From positions 27,564,001 through 27,628,000 of the forward strand of contig JAFFJZ010000004.1 in assembly GCA_018340375.1 (NCBI GenBank): 64,000 nucleotides of DNA, read 5' to 3'. Origin of the DNA: Gonatopus flavifemur. Taxonomy: Eukaryota > Arthropoda > Insecta > Hymenoptera > Dryinidae. Positions 1 through 11,572 of this stretch are shown in pieces (positions within the stretch are counted from its first letter, which is position 1; each line of letters starts with the position of its first letter). The notes beneath the pieces are model-generated. The model made no database searches and was not told where the DNA came from. It saw nothing but the letters and a program-made list of their open reading frames with translations. The position numbers and the translations under genes were made by a program.

Positions 1-285
1 GTTGAATACCATTCGATCTTCTGATTTGATTCAGATCTTTAAGTCTATGTCATATTTTCTATCATAACACTCCTTCTGTAATTATTCAAGAATATGTGTA
101 TATAGAAACTCTATATATATTGAGAGTTTGTGATTACAGAATATTCATTCGAATGAATGTACACCAAGTTCATCATATGGTCTCAAATTTTTGTCCTTCT
201 AAGTATTGCTAATTGTTTTCGACATTGGATCATTAAATTTCTGAACGAGTATGATTGAAATACATTCCGAACATTAAAGTTGCAG

Positions 286-582
286 AAGTTTCAATTTTTT
301 TATATCCATGGAGCGTTCGGAATGAAAAGTACGATAAATGCGAGGACCGAGAGGTGGTAAGATTCAGAAGGGGAAACGAAGATTCCAAAGGAGGAAAAAG
401 TAATTTGTAGAAGCTACAAAGAGAGAAGAGACTTCTTGCGGAGTTCGGAATAAAAGACATATCTATTCTTCACTAATGGGAGAGAATTTTGAAGATTAAA
501 TCAGATTCTTTTCAGCGAGATTACTTTTACTCTATTATCAGTTCGATGAGATAGAAATGATAACATTCCTCACAATGAAAAA
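286..582 (+). CDS. candidate two-exon coding segment (286-399 and 516-582), unknown protein
   Basis: Two short open segments have splice-like borders. The first follows a TTGCAG acceptor and ends at GGAAAAA|GTAATT. The second follows the strong acceptor GATTCTTTTCAG at 515. Exon 1 ends in phase 1 and exon 2 resumes with the two bases that complete the codon, so the 116-bp intron would keep the frame. The translation is hydrophilic in exon 1 (EKYDKCEDREVVRFRRGNED) and more hydrophobic in exon 2, reaching a TAG at 583. I do not recognise the protein. Open stretches of 25-40 codons are common by chance in DNA this AT-rich. The matching phases and strong second acceptor are the only reasons to list it. 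Confidence 0.22.
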
Positions 583-1163
583 GTAGCGTTGGAAATATAC
601 AGTTCAGCAAGTAAAAAAATTATAAATTATAAAATATTGCACATATTGAGATCAAATCTTCGTGCGTATAGTGAAAGGACTATGTCAAAGAGACGTAATT
701 TCTATGATAATTTGGTGAAAAAATCCAATTTTGAAAAAAAATTTGACTTCATTTGAAGTTGAACTCGAATTTTTGTCAACCACTTCTTTCCCTCTCATCC
801 ATAAATATTCAGCATAAATTTCGCTGCCCTTCAAAATGGTAAGTTTTGAAAATTTTATCAACAACAATCTCATTGACTTTTGCCAAATCTCTATGATTTT
901 CGGACAAACCATTTACATTCTTATGTTAAATTACGCGCAATAACAGTTCTCAAATTATTCTGTTTCCTTATTTGAGGGGGTATTCTAGTATAGAAATTTG
1001 AAAAAATCGAAATTTTTTTCCTTCATATTTCTCAAGTTTAGAATTTGAAGAATATGTTCTTGGAAGGACTTCTTTGAAATTCTCATCATACCGTACTATT
1101 CATTGAGTTCTCAAGCTCTGCGGAACCGATTTATTTCAAGTTTGTTATGAACATTCTTTATAC
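583..1163. other. gene-free AT-rich stretch
   Basis: No supported gene or repeat boundary was seen. Only short shadow reading frames occur. Confidence 0.5.
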
Positions 1164-1484
1164 CCCAATTAGAAAAATCCGTAATATGTCAATGTTGACA
1201 ACAGGTGCAGTACAGTGCCAGTATTGGGTCTCCAACACTTGGTCAACCCGTACGGGATCAGTACTGGATACATAAAAATACAGTAATATGCCTGTACTGA
1301 TAAACCAGTACTGAGAACTTAATGCCGGCCAGGTACTGATCCAGTACAGGCACTGCACTGATTGCGAATAATGGCATCAGTACTCAATCCCCAGTACTGA
1401 AAAGCGTTATCATTCCAGACAAATGCCAGTACCCTGCCAGTCTTGGCTAGTACTGGTGCAGTACTGCGCCTGTTGTAAATTTCT
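1164..1484. mobile_element. CCAGTACTGG-word element, copy 1 (one end truncated)
   Basis: This is the reverse complement of the complete copy at 54,431-54,758. It starts CCCAATTAGAAAAAT after an AC dinucleotide and carries many imperfect copies of CCAGTACTGG. The other terminus stops at TTGTAAATTTCT, about seven bases short of the CCC/GGG end seen in the complete copy, and runs directly into the broken gene at 1,485. A third copy starts at 63,949. Confidence 0.85.
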
Positions 1485-2630
1485 AAGCAAATTCGCAACG
1501 ATAACATTGTACTCAGGGTCTTTATTATTCCCAAGGAAAGCAGAAACAACTGACTTGAACGAATCCCAGGCTGCATTTTCGACAGAGGATAAATACGTGT
1601 GGAATTTTTCATCTCCCAGCAGTTTCCTTATTTGTGGACCATCAAAGACTCCTTCTTTGATTTTTGCCGGGGGAAGATTTGAAAAGAGGGTTCTCAAATA
1701 AGGGAACGCTTGGCCTTCTTTGTTCAATGCCTTGACAAAGTTTTTGGAAAGTCCAAGTTTGATGTGCAATGGTGGGAGAATAATGTTCTCTTTCCTGACG
1801 AGAGGCATATATTTCACGCTGTTCTCACCCAATGTGTGGTTCCTTCTTTTTGGCCATTGTTTTTTCTTGTAGTGATGTTCGCGAGCACGACTATCCCAGA
1901 GACATAAAACCAGCAATATTTCGTATATCCTTGCTGCATTCCACATAAAACAGGCTCACTACTTTTAAATCAGAACAAACTTTCCAACCGTGTTCTTCAT
2001 ATTTTACGTATTCCAACAATTTGACCATTGTTTCATATGATTCTTTAGCGTTGACAGCATGTGCGATGGGTATCGACGGTTTTTCGTTCCTGTTATGTAG
2101 GGGGACTGCTTTCAAACTAGTTCCACTGCTGTCAACAAATAATCGCCACTCTTCTGCATCGTAAGGTTGTTCAGGTTCCTTGAACAAACCAGGAATATTT
2201 TCGCAAAAGCATATTTGCTCTCTCATAGTATGATACTTTGAGTAAGCCCTATCACGGTCTCTGTAGTATGTTACTCTAACATTCGCAGTCAAAAAGTTGT
2301 ACTGTTTCATTCGAGATGCATGTAATTCTGCTGCTTCTTTTGGAAGCTCCAAATCCCTCACCCAATCATTCAATTCAGCCTGAGTTAAAAGATGCTGCTC
2401 TTCTGTAGCATTGAAATCGCTATCATTATCTGCTTCTAGATCAGCTAGTAAATCGTCACATGTTTCGGGGTTACATGAATTGGGACACTTAGGAATTGGA
2501 AGTGTTTTTGAGTGGGGTATTGGAAATGTAAAAGATTGTACATTTGCATAAGCCCATCGCATACTTTTTCCGAAACCCGTGTAGGTGCTTAAACAAAAAT
2601 AGCAGTAGGTGACGTGACAAAATGTGCCGT
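1485..2630 (-). pseudogene. broken arthropod multi-copy protein, transposon-associated type
   Basis: The minus strand reads from about 2,630 with a polypyrimidine-AATCAG splice acceptor immediately upstream (2,631-2,636), suggesting a former internal exon. The first frame runs to about 1,940 and includes a Cys-rich start (YCYFC), an acidic region, and the motifs EEWRLFVDSSGTSLKAV and IPIAHAV. A frameshift near 1,920-1,950 moves the reading into a second frame carrying CLWDSRAREHHY, LPPLHIKLGL, FDGPQIRKLL and FLGNNK. These motifs match, from memory, a large family of uncharacterised multi-copy arthropod/Hydra proteins usually thought to ride on transposons. The 3' part is missing: after ANLLR the reading enters the CCAGTACTGG element. 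The function of the family is not known to me. Frameshift plus truncation make it a pseudogene. Confidence 0.75.
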
Positions 2631-2636
2631 CTGATT

Positions 2637-3046
2637 AAAAAAAAAAATTTGAATGTATGAGTTAGTCATGTAAATTTTGTGTATTTTTAACAAGCGCGCA
2701 AGTCCCAAATGGTCCATTCAAAATTTGTGTTGAATATTGACACAACCTTGTAAAAAAAATTCGGGTGAACCGATTAAAAAAATTCATTTCCAATGGTAAT
2801 TTTGATTGAAAGCGTATTAGAGAAACATTTGATCAATCATGATAAATGGCAAAGTACTACTGTACTACTGTACTGAAAGTTGTACTATTCTCCTATGACC
2901 GTTTCCACTCTATCTGATTCTCTCTGGCCCCACCATCGAAAATTACAAGAGTTTCCAGGCTAGTATATACGACCGTGTCTGTAATACACCCATCTTGTAT
3001 CAACATATTACAATAAAAATAAATCAAATCAATTACACTCAAGTAT
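2637..3046. other. gene-free stretch upstream of the CACTG element
   Basis: AT-rich sequence with a few TACTGTAC words near 2,855-2,885. No gene or element end was identified. Confidence 0.5.
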
Positions 3047-4149
3047 CACTGTAAAAAAAAACTGGAAATTTACTGTGCAACTGGACTGGAAATTTCCAGT
3101 GCTAGTACTGGAATATGGATATTCCAGTACATGTACAGAGATTTTGTTGTTACGTTACTGAAAATTTACCAAGCATAACTGAAAATTCAGTCATTGTACT
3201 GGAATTTTCAAGTTTGAGATGATGTACTGAAATTTTGCCATGATTTCGCGAAAATTTTACCGGCTCGTACTACAATTTTATAGTTCTTGTGCACCAAAAA
3301 AAAATATTCCCTCAAAAAGGACTTGAGAAAAAATTTGGAATTTAGAAAAAAAAACCTAATCGTTGGTATACTGGAATTATACAGGTTTTTAACTGCAATT
3401 CTCAGGTTTTGTGATGGAATTTTCCAGTTACTATGCAATTGAATTATACAGGTTTTGAACTGCAATTTTCAGGTCGTGTGATGGAATTTTCCAGTTGCTA
3501 TGCAACGGAATTTAATCACTGTTGCACTGAAATTTTCCACTTCTATTGGACTTCGTCATTTCTGGCAGGAAAAATTTCAAGTCTTTATATTAAAAATTTC
3601 CTGATTGAGATTTTGAATAATAATTGTAATTGTAGCCAATGAAATTGATATATGAGGTTTTTCCAAGACTTATCCTCTTGTGTTCTAGATATGAAGCATA
3701 TGTAGTAACCCAAGCTGGCCTTCCAACATGTCGCGCTATAGCTCATCGGTTAGGTCTTAGGTTTCAGTTGGTAGGCAGGTAGAAAAGTGTGGGTTCAAAT
3801 CCTGTTAGGTAGACATGAGTTTCTGTCCATCCAAATGAACGATCAAAAGTTTCTCAATCATCTTGGAACACAAGGACCCTGCAAAATCACTTTGCGTGAG
3901 CAATTTTTTTTCAATTTTCATGGATATTTTCAGCATTAATTTTCCAGTACATGTCCTGGAAAAGTCCAGCTCGTGTACTGAAAAATTCCAGTACCGAGGC
4001 TCAGAAAATTTCCAGTTTTGATGCGGAAATTCCATAACGTTTGCACTGAATTTTTGCAGTACAAATGTGCTGAAATTTTCCGGTACATGTACAGGTTAAT
4101 GACTTCCAGTACATGTACTGGAATTTTCCGGTGAAATTTTTTTACAATA
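3047..4149. mobile_element. CACTG-terminal element with palindromic ACTGGAAATTTCCAGT words, copy 1
   Basis: A 1.1-kb non-autonomous element. The left end is CACTGTAAAAAAAAACTGG; the right end is a decayed match (complement of TATTGTAAAAAAATTTC). Both arms are filled with forward and inverted versions of ACTGGAAATTTCCAGT and CCAGTACATGTACTGG. A second copy lies in opposite orientation at 11,573-12,603, and they match along their whole length. The centre holds a tRNA-like segment. It encodes no transposase, so mobilisation would need one supplied in trans. Confidence 0.85.
3735..3812 (+). other. tRNA-like segment inside the CACTG element
   Basis: TAGCTCATCGGTTAGG resembles a tRNA D-arm/A box. 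GGGTTCAAATCCTG, about 50 bases downstream, matches the T-arm/B box consensus (GGTTCRANNCC). No complete acceptor-stem pairing was found, so this is a tRNA-derived relic or internal Pol III promoter rather than a working tRNA. The same segment is present in the second copy near 11,905-11,990 on the minus strand. Confidence 0.45.
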
Positions 4150-4704
4150 TAGGCTATGAATAAGGTGAAACTTTGACTTTAAAAAACGTTGGATTTCGGC
4201 ACTTGTACATAAATGATCGTAACTTCTGTAATTTTTCATAGATTTCCTTCCACAAATACATCATTTTCTTCGTAAAAGAGTGCACTTTACGTGAAAAATT
4301 TGATACGGAGTATATTTCCACGTTTTCTACTTTTCCTTGGCAAAAATGTAACTTTTTTACCTTTATTTTTGTCGAGAAACAGTATTTTTCCCAAATATTT
4401 CGATTCATTGCACTTAAATTACTTGAGTAATCAACAATAGTGACGTTGATATTTGTTGGCAGTTTGATTATGTCCATTTTGACACCTGCCACGATTAGAT
4501 TGATCGCTTCTGACTTGAGATATACTTTTAATAGTGAAACTTCGATAGAAAAAAATTTTTTTCAACTTCAAAAATTCACATCTCGAAAACTTATCTACAA
4601 AAGAAGTTTTTACTGTGATTTTTGAGTTCAGGGAGCCAAAACGCATCAGAAAAAAATAGTGTCATCATATGTACAAAAAATTTTTTCTATTTTGTAAACT
4701 AGTG
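4150..4704. other. gene-free AT-rich stretch
   Basis: Nothing recognised beyond overlapping short reading frames on both strands. Confidence 0.5.
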
Positions 4705-5060
4705 TAATCGACGGTTGTACATTAGGTCAAAACTGTTTCGCCATGCTTGGCAGTTTAATGTTTTGCCAAGCTTCAACCAGTTGCTGTAATGCACTGCCTT
4801 TGAAACGTGATATAACTTTCCAAATAACGAATGGTACGATATTGGGTCGATATTGGTTCGCCATGTTTGGCAATCCTATATTTCGCCAAGCTTGCACCAG
4901 TTGACATATTGATATTTCCTATGAAAGCCGGTATGGGTTCTGAAATAACCAACGGGTGCATATTGAACCAATATTGGTTCGCGATGCCTGGCAGTCCAAT
5001 ATTTTGCCAAGCTTGCACCAATTGTGAGTGTTGACATTTCCTGCCTTGGTACTAGTCATA
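4705..5060. repeat. three tandem copies of a 121-bp repeat
   Basis: The phrase TTCGCCATG(C/T)TTGGCA recurs at about 4,734, 4,855 and 4,976, exactly 121 bases apart, each time followed by a GCCAAGCTT-type inverted counterpart about 35 bases on. Units are diverged from each other. A GAACCAATATTGGTTC palindrome sits at the junction of units 2 and 3. Confidence 0.8.
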
Positions 5061-7397
5061 AAGGGTCGCATAATGGGATCTTCCAAGTACCGCACTATGG
5101 AATCACTACTTCACTCCTTGTGGCGTTTAGATAAATAATGGTGATAATAATAATAATATAACAGTCTTATTGAAATCGATTTTGTTTTTCCCCATTTGAT
5201 GAAGATTTGACTTGAACCATGCAAGAATTTAATAAACAAATGAACTGCATAAGATTGTGTTTTTTACGTTATCTATGTTCACGCCTCATATAATACATGT
5301 GGGTCTATTTCCATATCAGAGTTATACATTTCATTCTATCAAAGGACAATCAATTGAATGGAGTTTGAACAAATGCATATAAATTTTGATTGAAGGCACA
5401 CTAAGGCCTTTTTGGAGAACAATCGATACCCGAGAAATTTCCCATTCTCTAATCATGCTCCTCAATAACCGTTTCTCCGAAGAGAAATTTACGTTGAAAG
5501 AATGTGTCTTCAGCCCTGCTAACTTAGAAACACATCTCGATGAATATTTCAGCAGCATAAAGCGAAAAAATATGTATGTGTATATTACCATCACTGGTAG
5601 AACTTTGGACATAGATGCTAGTTTTCCATATTCCTTCTCACGATGCTTTGTCACGATACACGGAGTAATTGTTAAAAACAGTCCACTGGTAATGTTACGA
5701 AATTTCTCCACGTTTTACATGATTGAATAAACCAGATTGTAACAGAAAATTTGATATAAAGATGGGATAATATACATCATTATTCAAAGTACATATATTA
5801 CCATAAATTCATCAAATTATATCGAATAAACATCGAAATTGTATGGTTGAGAGTACAACAGAATACAAGGGAAATTGGACATCCAGAAAAATGATTTCTT
5901 TAAATATAAACTGGACAGATATTCGATTGGATCTTTACTTGAAGTGAATAAAAGTTCATTTGAATAAATCATTTGTTTTATTGGATTGATTTTTCACGTC
6001 TTTCTGTTTCATTGATATCCAGTTGATCCGAATGAATACACAATTTTTCTCGACGTATGTCGCGGAAAAATATTCTTCACTCAATACTTCTCATATTTAT
6101 TATGAATAAACATTAATGCTTTCGTTTTTGTAAACGTTAGTGATATCTATCAGGTTCTGCTTTTTATGAGGATTTTCTTACGAACGGGACGGAAACGCAT
6201 AGCTGCAAGCACTATACTGACATAACACAGGCCTACAAAATTGAACTTTTTGTTTGGTGCAACAACTGTATCATACTTTTCCGAAGTATTTTGGCGCGCT
6301 GAATCCGAGTCTGGCTTCAAAATTGCATTATTACGTGTGGTTTTTGAGATATTTTAACGTCAAAGTGTGAAAAACACCGTTTTTCGACATATTTGACATT
6401 ACGTGACGTCAGAATGTAATTTTTTCTCATGAAACTAGTAGATGCACCTCAAAATATAATCCATCCCCTTCCGAATACCGTTGAGTTTGCTCGAATATTT
6501 TTTTTTTTACTGTGACACGACAATTTGAAATTTGTGTGTTCATGGATTTAGTGAATAGGTGAAATAACACAATTTTCAAACTGTCGTATCTCAGAGAAAA
6601 AAAAAGATATTTGAACAAACCTAATCGCATTTGGAAGAGAATGACTCATATTTTGAGATAATTTGAAGGATAATCTGATAAAATGTTGTTGAAGTGTGGA
6701 ATAATTGAATAAAACGTTTCAAAATCGTGCATTTTCATTTTATTTTACACCTGCGATTTCTTGAAAACTACACGTAGCATTAAAAAAATAAGTATATTTC
6801 CAGAGTCAGGGTATCAAATATACTCACAATCTGCTTTAGTTTTAGCGGCACCAAAATCATTGTAGACCTGTGATAATTGTTAATTGAATAATGCAAATGA
6901 CTATAACTTCATTTGAACGCAGAAAAATCCAATTTCAGTTATCAGTTACATTATCGTATATCGAGTATTGAATTCTCTGTTGATTCTTCTTTACACCACT
7001 CGACTTTTTTCGTGTACTTGAGTAACATTCGACTGCCATTTGAATTCATTGCCAGAGAATGAGAATTTATAGCATCGAATACGTAAGATGGGTGTTTGCA
7101 AAGACTGTACTCGAATCTTCGATTGAAAGTCGTTCGTAAATTTTGTCACCCACGCAGGATTTTACTATAAGGCTCTTATCGAATCAATTGAGTATGTGTT
7201 CGTAATTTAACAATCTTTTCTTGTCACCAAGGTAGTATTTTGAATTAATTCACAGTCTATAATATTTAGAAGAAAACTCTTCCCATGACACTAATCAGCA
7301 ACAACTGTCTTTTCGATCGACAAATAACAAGATCAAGCGATCTCTCAAATTATTTGTTCCTTCTATTATATTAAGACGCCCTATTCTGTAAATACGG
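5061..7397. other. gene-free stretch with an unassigned open frame at 5,380-5,727
   Basis: Both strands are open for about 115-125 codons near 5,330-5,730. Neither translation is recognisable, and the + frame ends in a TAA that is part of GAATAAA. 6,220-6,660 looks like decayed dispersed repeat. No supported gene. Confidence 0.4.
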
Positions 7398-7552
7398 GAG
7401 AGTGAAAATTTCACTCGAACGAAAAGATAGGTCTCCCCTTCTAGTTGCCTGAAGAGTGAAATTCCTCTCTTTTGGAGTGAAAATTCACTCTTTAGGCAGC
7501 CAGGGGGGAACCTATCTTTTCATTCGAGTGCAAGATTCATTCTCTCCATTTT
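7398..7552. repeat. foldback element, 65-bp arms
   Basis: GGGAGAGTGAAAATTTCACT...AAAAGATAGG at the left is inverted at 7,484-7,552. The arms pair almost throughout around a short loop. A partial relative (CCACTCGAACGGAAGG...) is at 8,703-8,762. Confidence 0.75.
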
Positions 7553-8148
7553 AAAGAGTAGCCCTCTTGTTAGTGCAATATAAACTCTACATACAGCCAT
7601 TTCTCGGATTGTGATTTCATTATAGTCACTCCTGACCACTGAAATATCGGAATACTCACTTTTGTTACGCATGATGAATAATCCATGGAATGGCGACTGA
7701 GTAATTAAGAATTTTTGTGAGACAATCCATCGGTGGAATGCGCTAACTAATAGTAAGGGGAGTGTAGTAGGAGTAAAGTTTAATTGAACAATTCGAATAA
7801 TGTGCGTGTGGATCATTATCATGGTAAACTTTTGCAAACTGTTTGATGGCTCACATACCCCTCCACGCACTTAAAATCGAGTGAATTTGAAAAATTATTA
7901 TGAAGTGTATATGGTAAAAAAATATATCAAATTGTTGATCCCACATTTTTTAATTGATTTTTGAACTACGGAAAGAAATTAAGAAAAATTGCTTTCTCAT
8001 TAACATACCATTTTTCACGAATATAAATGAACTATTATGACGGCACTCCTTGGTCGACATTATAACTTCACCAAAAATTATCCAATCCGCAAAAATAAAG
8101 AAAAATCTTGTAAAACCATGTATTATCCCACGCAGCACATGGTATTAC
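7553..8148. other. gene-free stretch
   Basis: Only unsupported short reading frames on the minus strand. Confidence 0.5.
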
Positions 8149-8202
8149 GATGAAGTTAAAGTATTGCAATAATATTGCTGCAACATTTGTGCGGAGTGAG
8201 AC
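8149..8202. mobile_element. small palindromic CCCAC(G)CAGCACA element
   Basis: CCCACGCAGCACA at the left mirrors GTGCGGAGTGAG at the right around AATATTGC words. It is a diverged relative of the complete copy at 59,083-59,188. Confidence 0.55.
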
Positions 8203-8378
8203 TAATAGTCTAATGGCAGGAATTGTTTTTTTTTTAGAATAAAGCAGTTACTGTATTTCAAACTTTATTTCGCAATTTCAAAGCAATTCACGTTTGATAA
8301 GCTATCCGAAAGTGGACTAAAAAATTGTAAACAACCTCCCGTCAGATTATATGAAAAATAATCATCAAAATCTAACAA

Positions 8379-8478
8379 ATAGGGAAAACCGTAACGGAAC
8401 CTGATGAGAACCTTATAGGGAATCAGGCATGCCTCGTCAGACCCTGGTATTTTTTCATCCGGAATTTCTACTAGGGTT
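8379..8478. repeat. dispersed repeat shared with 49,427-49,520
   Basis: About 85 bases (AGGGAAAACCGTAACGGAAC through CGTCAGACCCTRGTATT) are nearly identical in both places. The right end reads TTTCTACTAGGG, the complement of the CCCTAGTAGAAA-type terminus found on other elements here. Confidence 0.75.
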
Positions 8479-9555
8479 ACCTGACGTACAAGATTTTAGC
8501 TTCATTGTGACAACAAGTGTATGTTGCACTTCATTGCACCATTTCATCTGATTGAAAGATATTGTAGCATGTACAAGATGGTAGATGCAGAGCTGCCAGC
8601 AAAAACTGCTGACTCCTCATTGATTGGTAATTTCTCTGAGAATCACTATTAGTGACTGCGTCTCAAATATTCATATAATTTCCACACCTGAAACAATGAA
8701 AATTCCACTCGAACGGAAGGATGGGCAGCCAGAAAGGAACCTATCTTCCCCTTCGAGTGTAATTCTCAATCTTTCAGATTTAGAGAATATGTCAATGCAG
8801 CGTGAACGAATGCATTTCGAATAAACCATCGTTATCATAATCTGATACGGATTTTTACCAAATCTTTTGTAACCTAATCAGTTTTATCTTTCTTTCTCTG
8901 TGATTCTTGTGAATCGATTCATCCATTATCCTCGTAACGAGTTCGCAAATCTGTTACTGTTCCTTAAAAAAACGCCCCTCGGCATTGGGTATCACTCAAT
9001 AACCACGTTTCCATTGGTAATGTCTTCATTATTAAACAAGTAGAACAACCTGAAAATGCCAAGTAATAAAACTTCGTAATAAAAGTACACAATTGTCAGC
9101 ATTATGTGACAAAATAACAGACATCATACCAATTCACGTTCGTTATCGTATTTGATGTTATTACTGACAAACCGACGATGGTTGCTGTGGGCAGAATAAT
9201 AATTACAAATTAACGTCTTGTGTTGCATCCGCGCATAGCACATACCGAATGACTGTTTATGATCACTAGAATAAACACGATATGAATTGTTTGTATTCAA
9301 AATTAAGTCTCCATAAATCCTATTTTAGTACCAAAAAATCCACAACTTTTCCTCTGTTGTTATCTGAAGAGGAATTGTTTTAATATCATTCACAGAGTCT
9401 TCATAAACTGTTGCCTGCTTTCATTCAAACGATGGAATTGCCTCGTAATAGAATTGGGAATGTTTTTGCAGCTGAAATAAAGAGAAAATTTATCTGTTCA
9501 GGAAATTTTAATAATTGATCATCAAAAATATTTACACACGCTGTAATTCTTTCTG
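8479..9555. other. gene-free stretch
   Basis: Contains the partial foldback relative at 8,703-8,762. Otherwise nothing recognised. Confidence 0.5.
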
Positions 9556-9557
9556 TA

Positions 9558-10378
9558 CAGGGTGTCCCAGAATTCGCGGACCGGATTTTATAGGTGTATT
9601 CTGCAGCCAAAATGTAATGATTCCCCGCTTGTGAAAATCTTTTTTAAGGCTTAAAAAACTTTTCTTAATTTCTGAGATATGAGCATTTGTAGATTTTCTT
9701 AAAAATCCAAATAACTCGACAGCATTGTGTGCTACAAACTTCAGCTAACACTATTCACTCTTAGAAAAATTTGTCTTAAACCGAACAATAATATTATGAA
9801 GTTTTTTACATAAACATTTTATTAAATTTCATACGAAATTTTTTTATGAAATTTCATATTTCCATATCAAATTTGAGAACGATTATTGAATGTAATATGA
9901 AAACATGAAATTCAATATGAAAATATGAAAGTTCATACAAAATTTCGTATGAACTTCAATGAAATGTTTATGTAAAAAACTTCATAATATTATTGTTAAG
10001 TTTAAGACAGATTTTTCTAACAGTGTTGGCTAAGTTGGGGAACGGTGGATCGCTGGAGTAAACTTAAAGTATCCTGTCATTTTTCAATTCGAAGTTCGAA
10101 ATTTTTTACCTTTCTATCATTCAGACTTCAGCAACTTTATATCATTCTAGCTCCAAAACAAAGAATGATAGGATAGTTCAATTTGTTTCCAGAGATCTGC
10201 CGTTTTCCAACTCAGCGAATAGTTTCCAGCTGAAGTTTATAGCACACAATACTGTCGAGTTATTTGGATTCCGAAAGGAATCTACAAATGCTCATATCTC
10301 AAAAAATACGGGAAATTATTACATTTTTGCTGCAGAATACACATGTTAAATTCGGGCCGCTAATCCTGGGACACTCTG
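9558..10378. mobile_element. CAGGGTGTCCC terminal-inverted-repeat element
   Basis: The left end CAGGGTGTCCCAGAATTCGC mirrors the right end (complement CAGAGTGTCCCAGGATTAGC). The inverted arms continue for well over 100 bp, including matching GCATTTGTAGATT and ACTCGACAG segments. A TA dinucleotide flanks both sides. It encodes no protein and is interrupted by a second, nested element. Confidence 0.85.
9756..10025. mobile_element. nested CACTG-type palindromic element
   Basis: The ends are CACTCTTAGAAAAAT and its mirror ATTTTTCTAACAGTG. The arms (GTCTTAAAC, AACAATAATATTATGAAG, TTTTTTACATAAACATTT) pair for roughly 80 bp. TT flanks both ends, a 2-bp duplication. It lies wholly inside the element at 9,558-10,378, so it inserted later. 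Confidence 0.8.
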
Positions 10379-10380
10379 TA

Positions 10381-11572
10381 CAGGAAATCATGTAGTACAG
10401 TGAGAGTTTCATGAATATTTTTCATATTGCTGAAATTTGAATCGTTTACTGAAACGAGATGGTAATCGAATAACGAAGTAATAATGTGTTAAAGATCCAA
10501 ATTCTTGCAGTCAACTGCATATTATCTTTCAAATGATATGTTCAGTTCCAAGAAGTTAATTCGAAAATATGAACACCAATGATTTATCAGATTTTTTGAG
10601 TTTGAATTTTCGTTTCGTTTCTACAAACCATTCAAATTTCAGGAACATTATTTTTCAATATCTCTCTTCTGTACAGGAAAGAGGTATTGCCCAACTTAGG
10701 CACAGCAACACCAAAGTATTGAACAAAATTCTATGTAAAATCCTGCAGATATTTCATAATGTGTGAAAATTTCAAAACACATTAGACATTATATATACAC
10801 AGTAGTAGTATTGTAACGATATTGCGTAAGATCTGTTCAAATCATCTGAAAAATATATTACAACAGTGCTGTTTCAAAACATTATGAGAAAAACCTAGAA
10901 ATTATCCGAAACCCAAAAATGACTAAAGAGGTTGTACACATTTTCTTGCAAGAGAAGAAGTAAAATACTGTTTGGTTTCTCAACTCTCCTCAATTCTGAG
11001 TATTATTTGGCGAAGAAGTATTATGAAAGTTATCTAGTGATTGATGGTTTTCATTCATTCCATTCTGAATGAATGACTACCTGTCTTATATTTGATATGA
11101 TCATTTTTTCTTATTGTGCACTCAGACACAAAATATCGTATTTCGTTGGAAATACGATTGAATGTGCTAAAAGCTCCATGAGAATATTTTTATTCCACGG
11201 AGGGAATAATTACATCCGAGATGACCGTGTCAGTTCCCATGAATCATATAGGAAAACACTATGAAGATTGTAGTATTTTCATCTGTTACCAAATTACTAT
11301 CACCAAAAAGAATTCTCATGTAAGAATGTAATTCTTGAATTCAGAAAATACTTTTTTGATTTGAGAAAATATCTCTTGGGCCTTAAAACTCATCAGCTGG
11401 AATCAAGAATGAATATTCTTAAAAATATTTAAGAATATATTTGCCTGGTATCAGTAATTATTTCTCAGTGTACAGGAAACACCACAATTTGAACTATGTC
11501 CCTCAACACGATCTGTGGGAAGTGAAGTATCACAGTAATTTTGAATGTAATATTCTCCTTGTATACTGAATG
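10381..11572. other. gene-free stretch
   Basis: Nothing recognised. Confidence 0.5.

Noticed and set aside
5331..5730. Overlapping 114- and 126-codon frames as a gene
   Set aside because: Both strands are open, neither translation is recognisable, there is no splice or start context, and frames of this size are expected by chance at this AT content.
7520..7870. 116-codon minus-strand frame
   Set aside because: Overlaps the foldback element at 7,398-7,552 and has no protein-like motifs.
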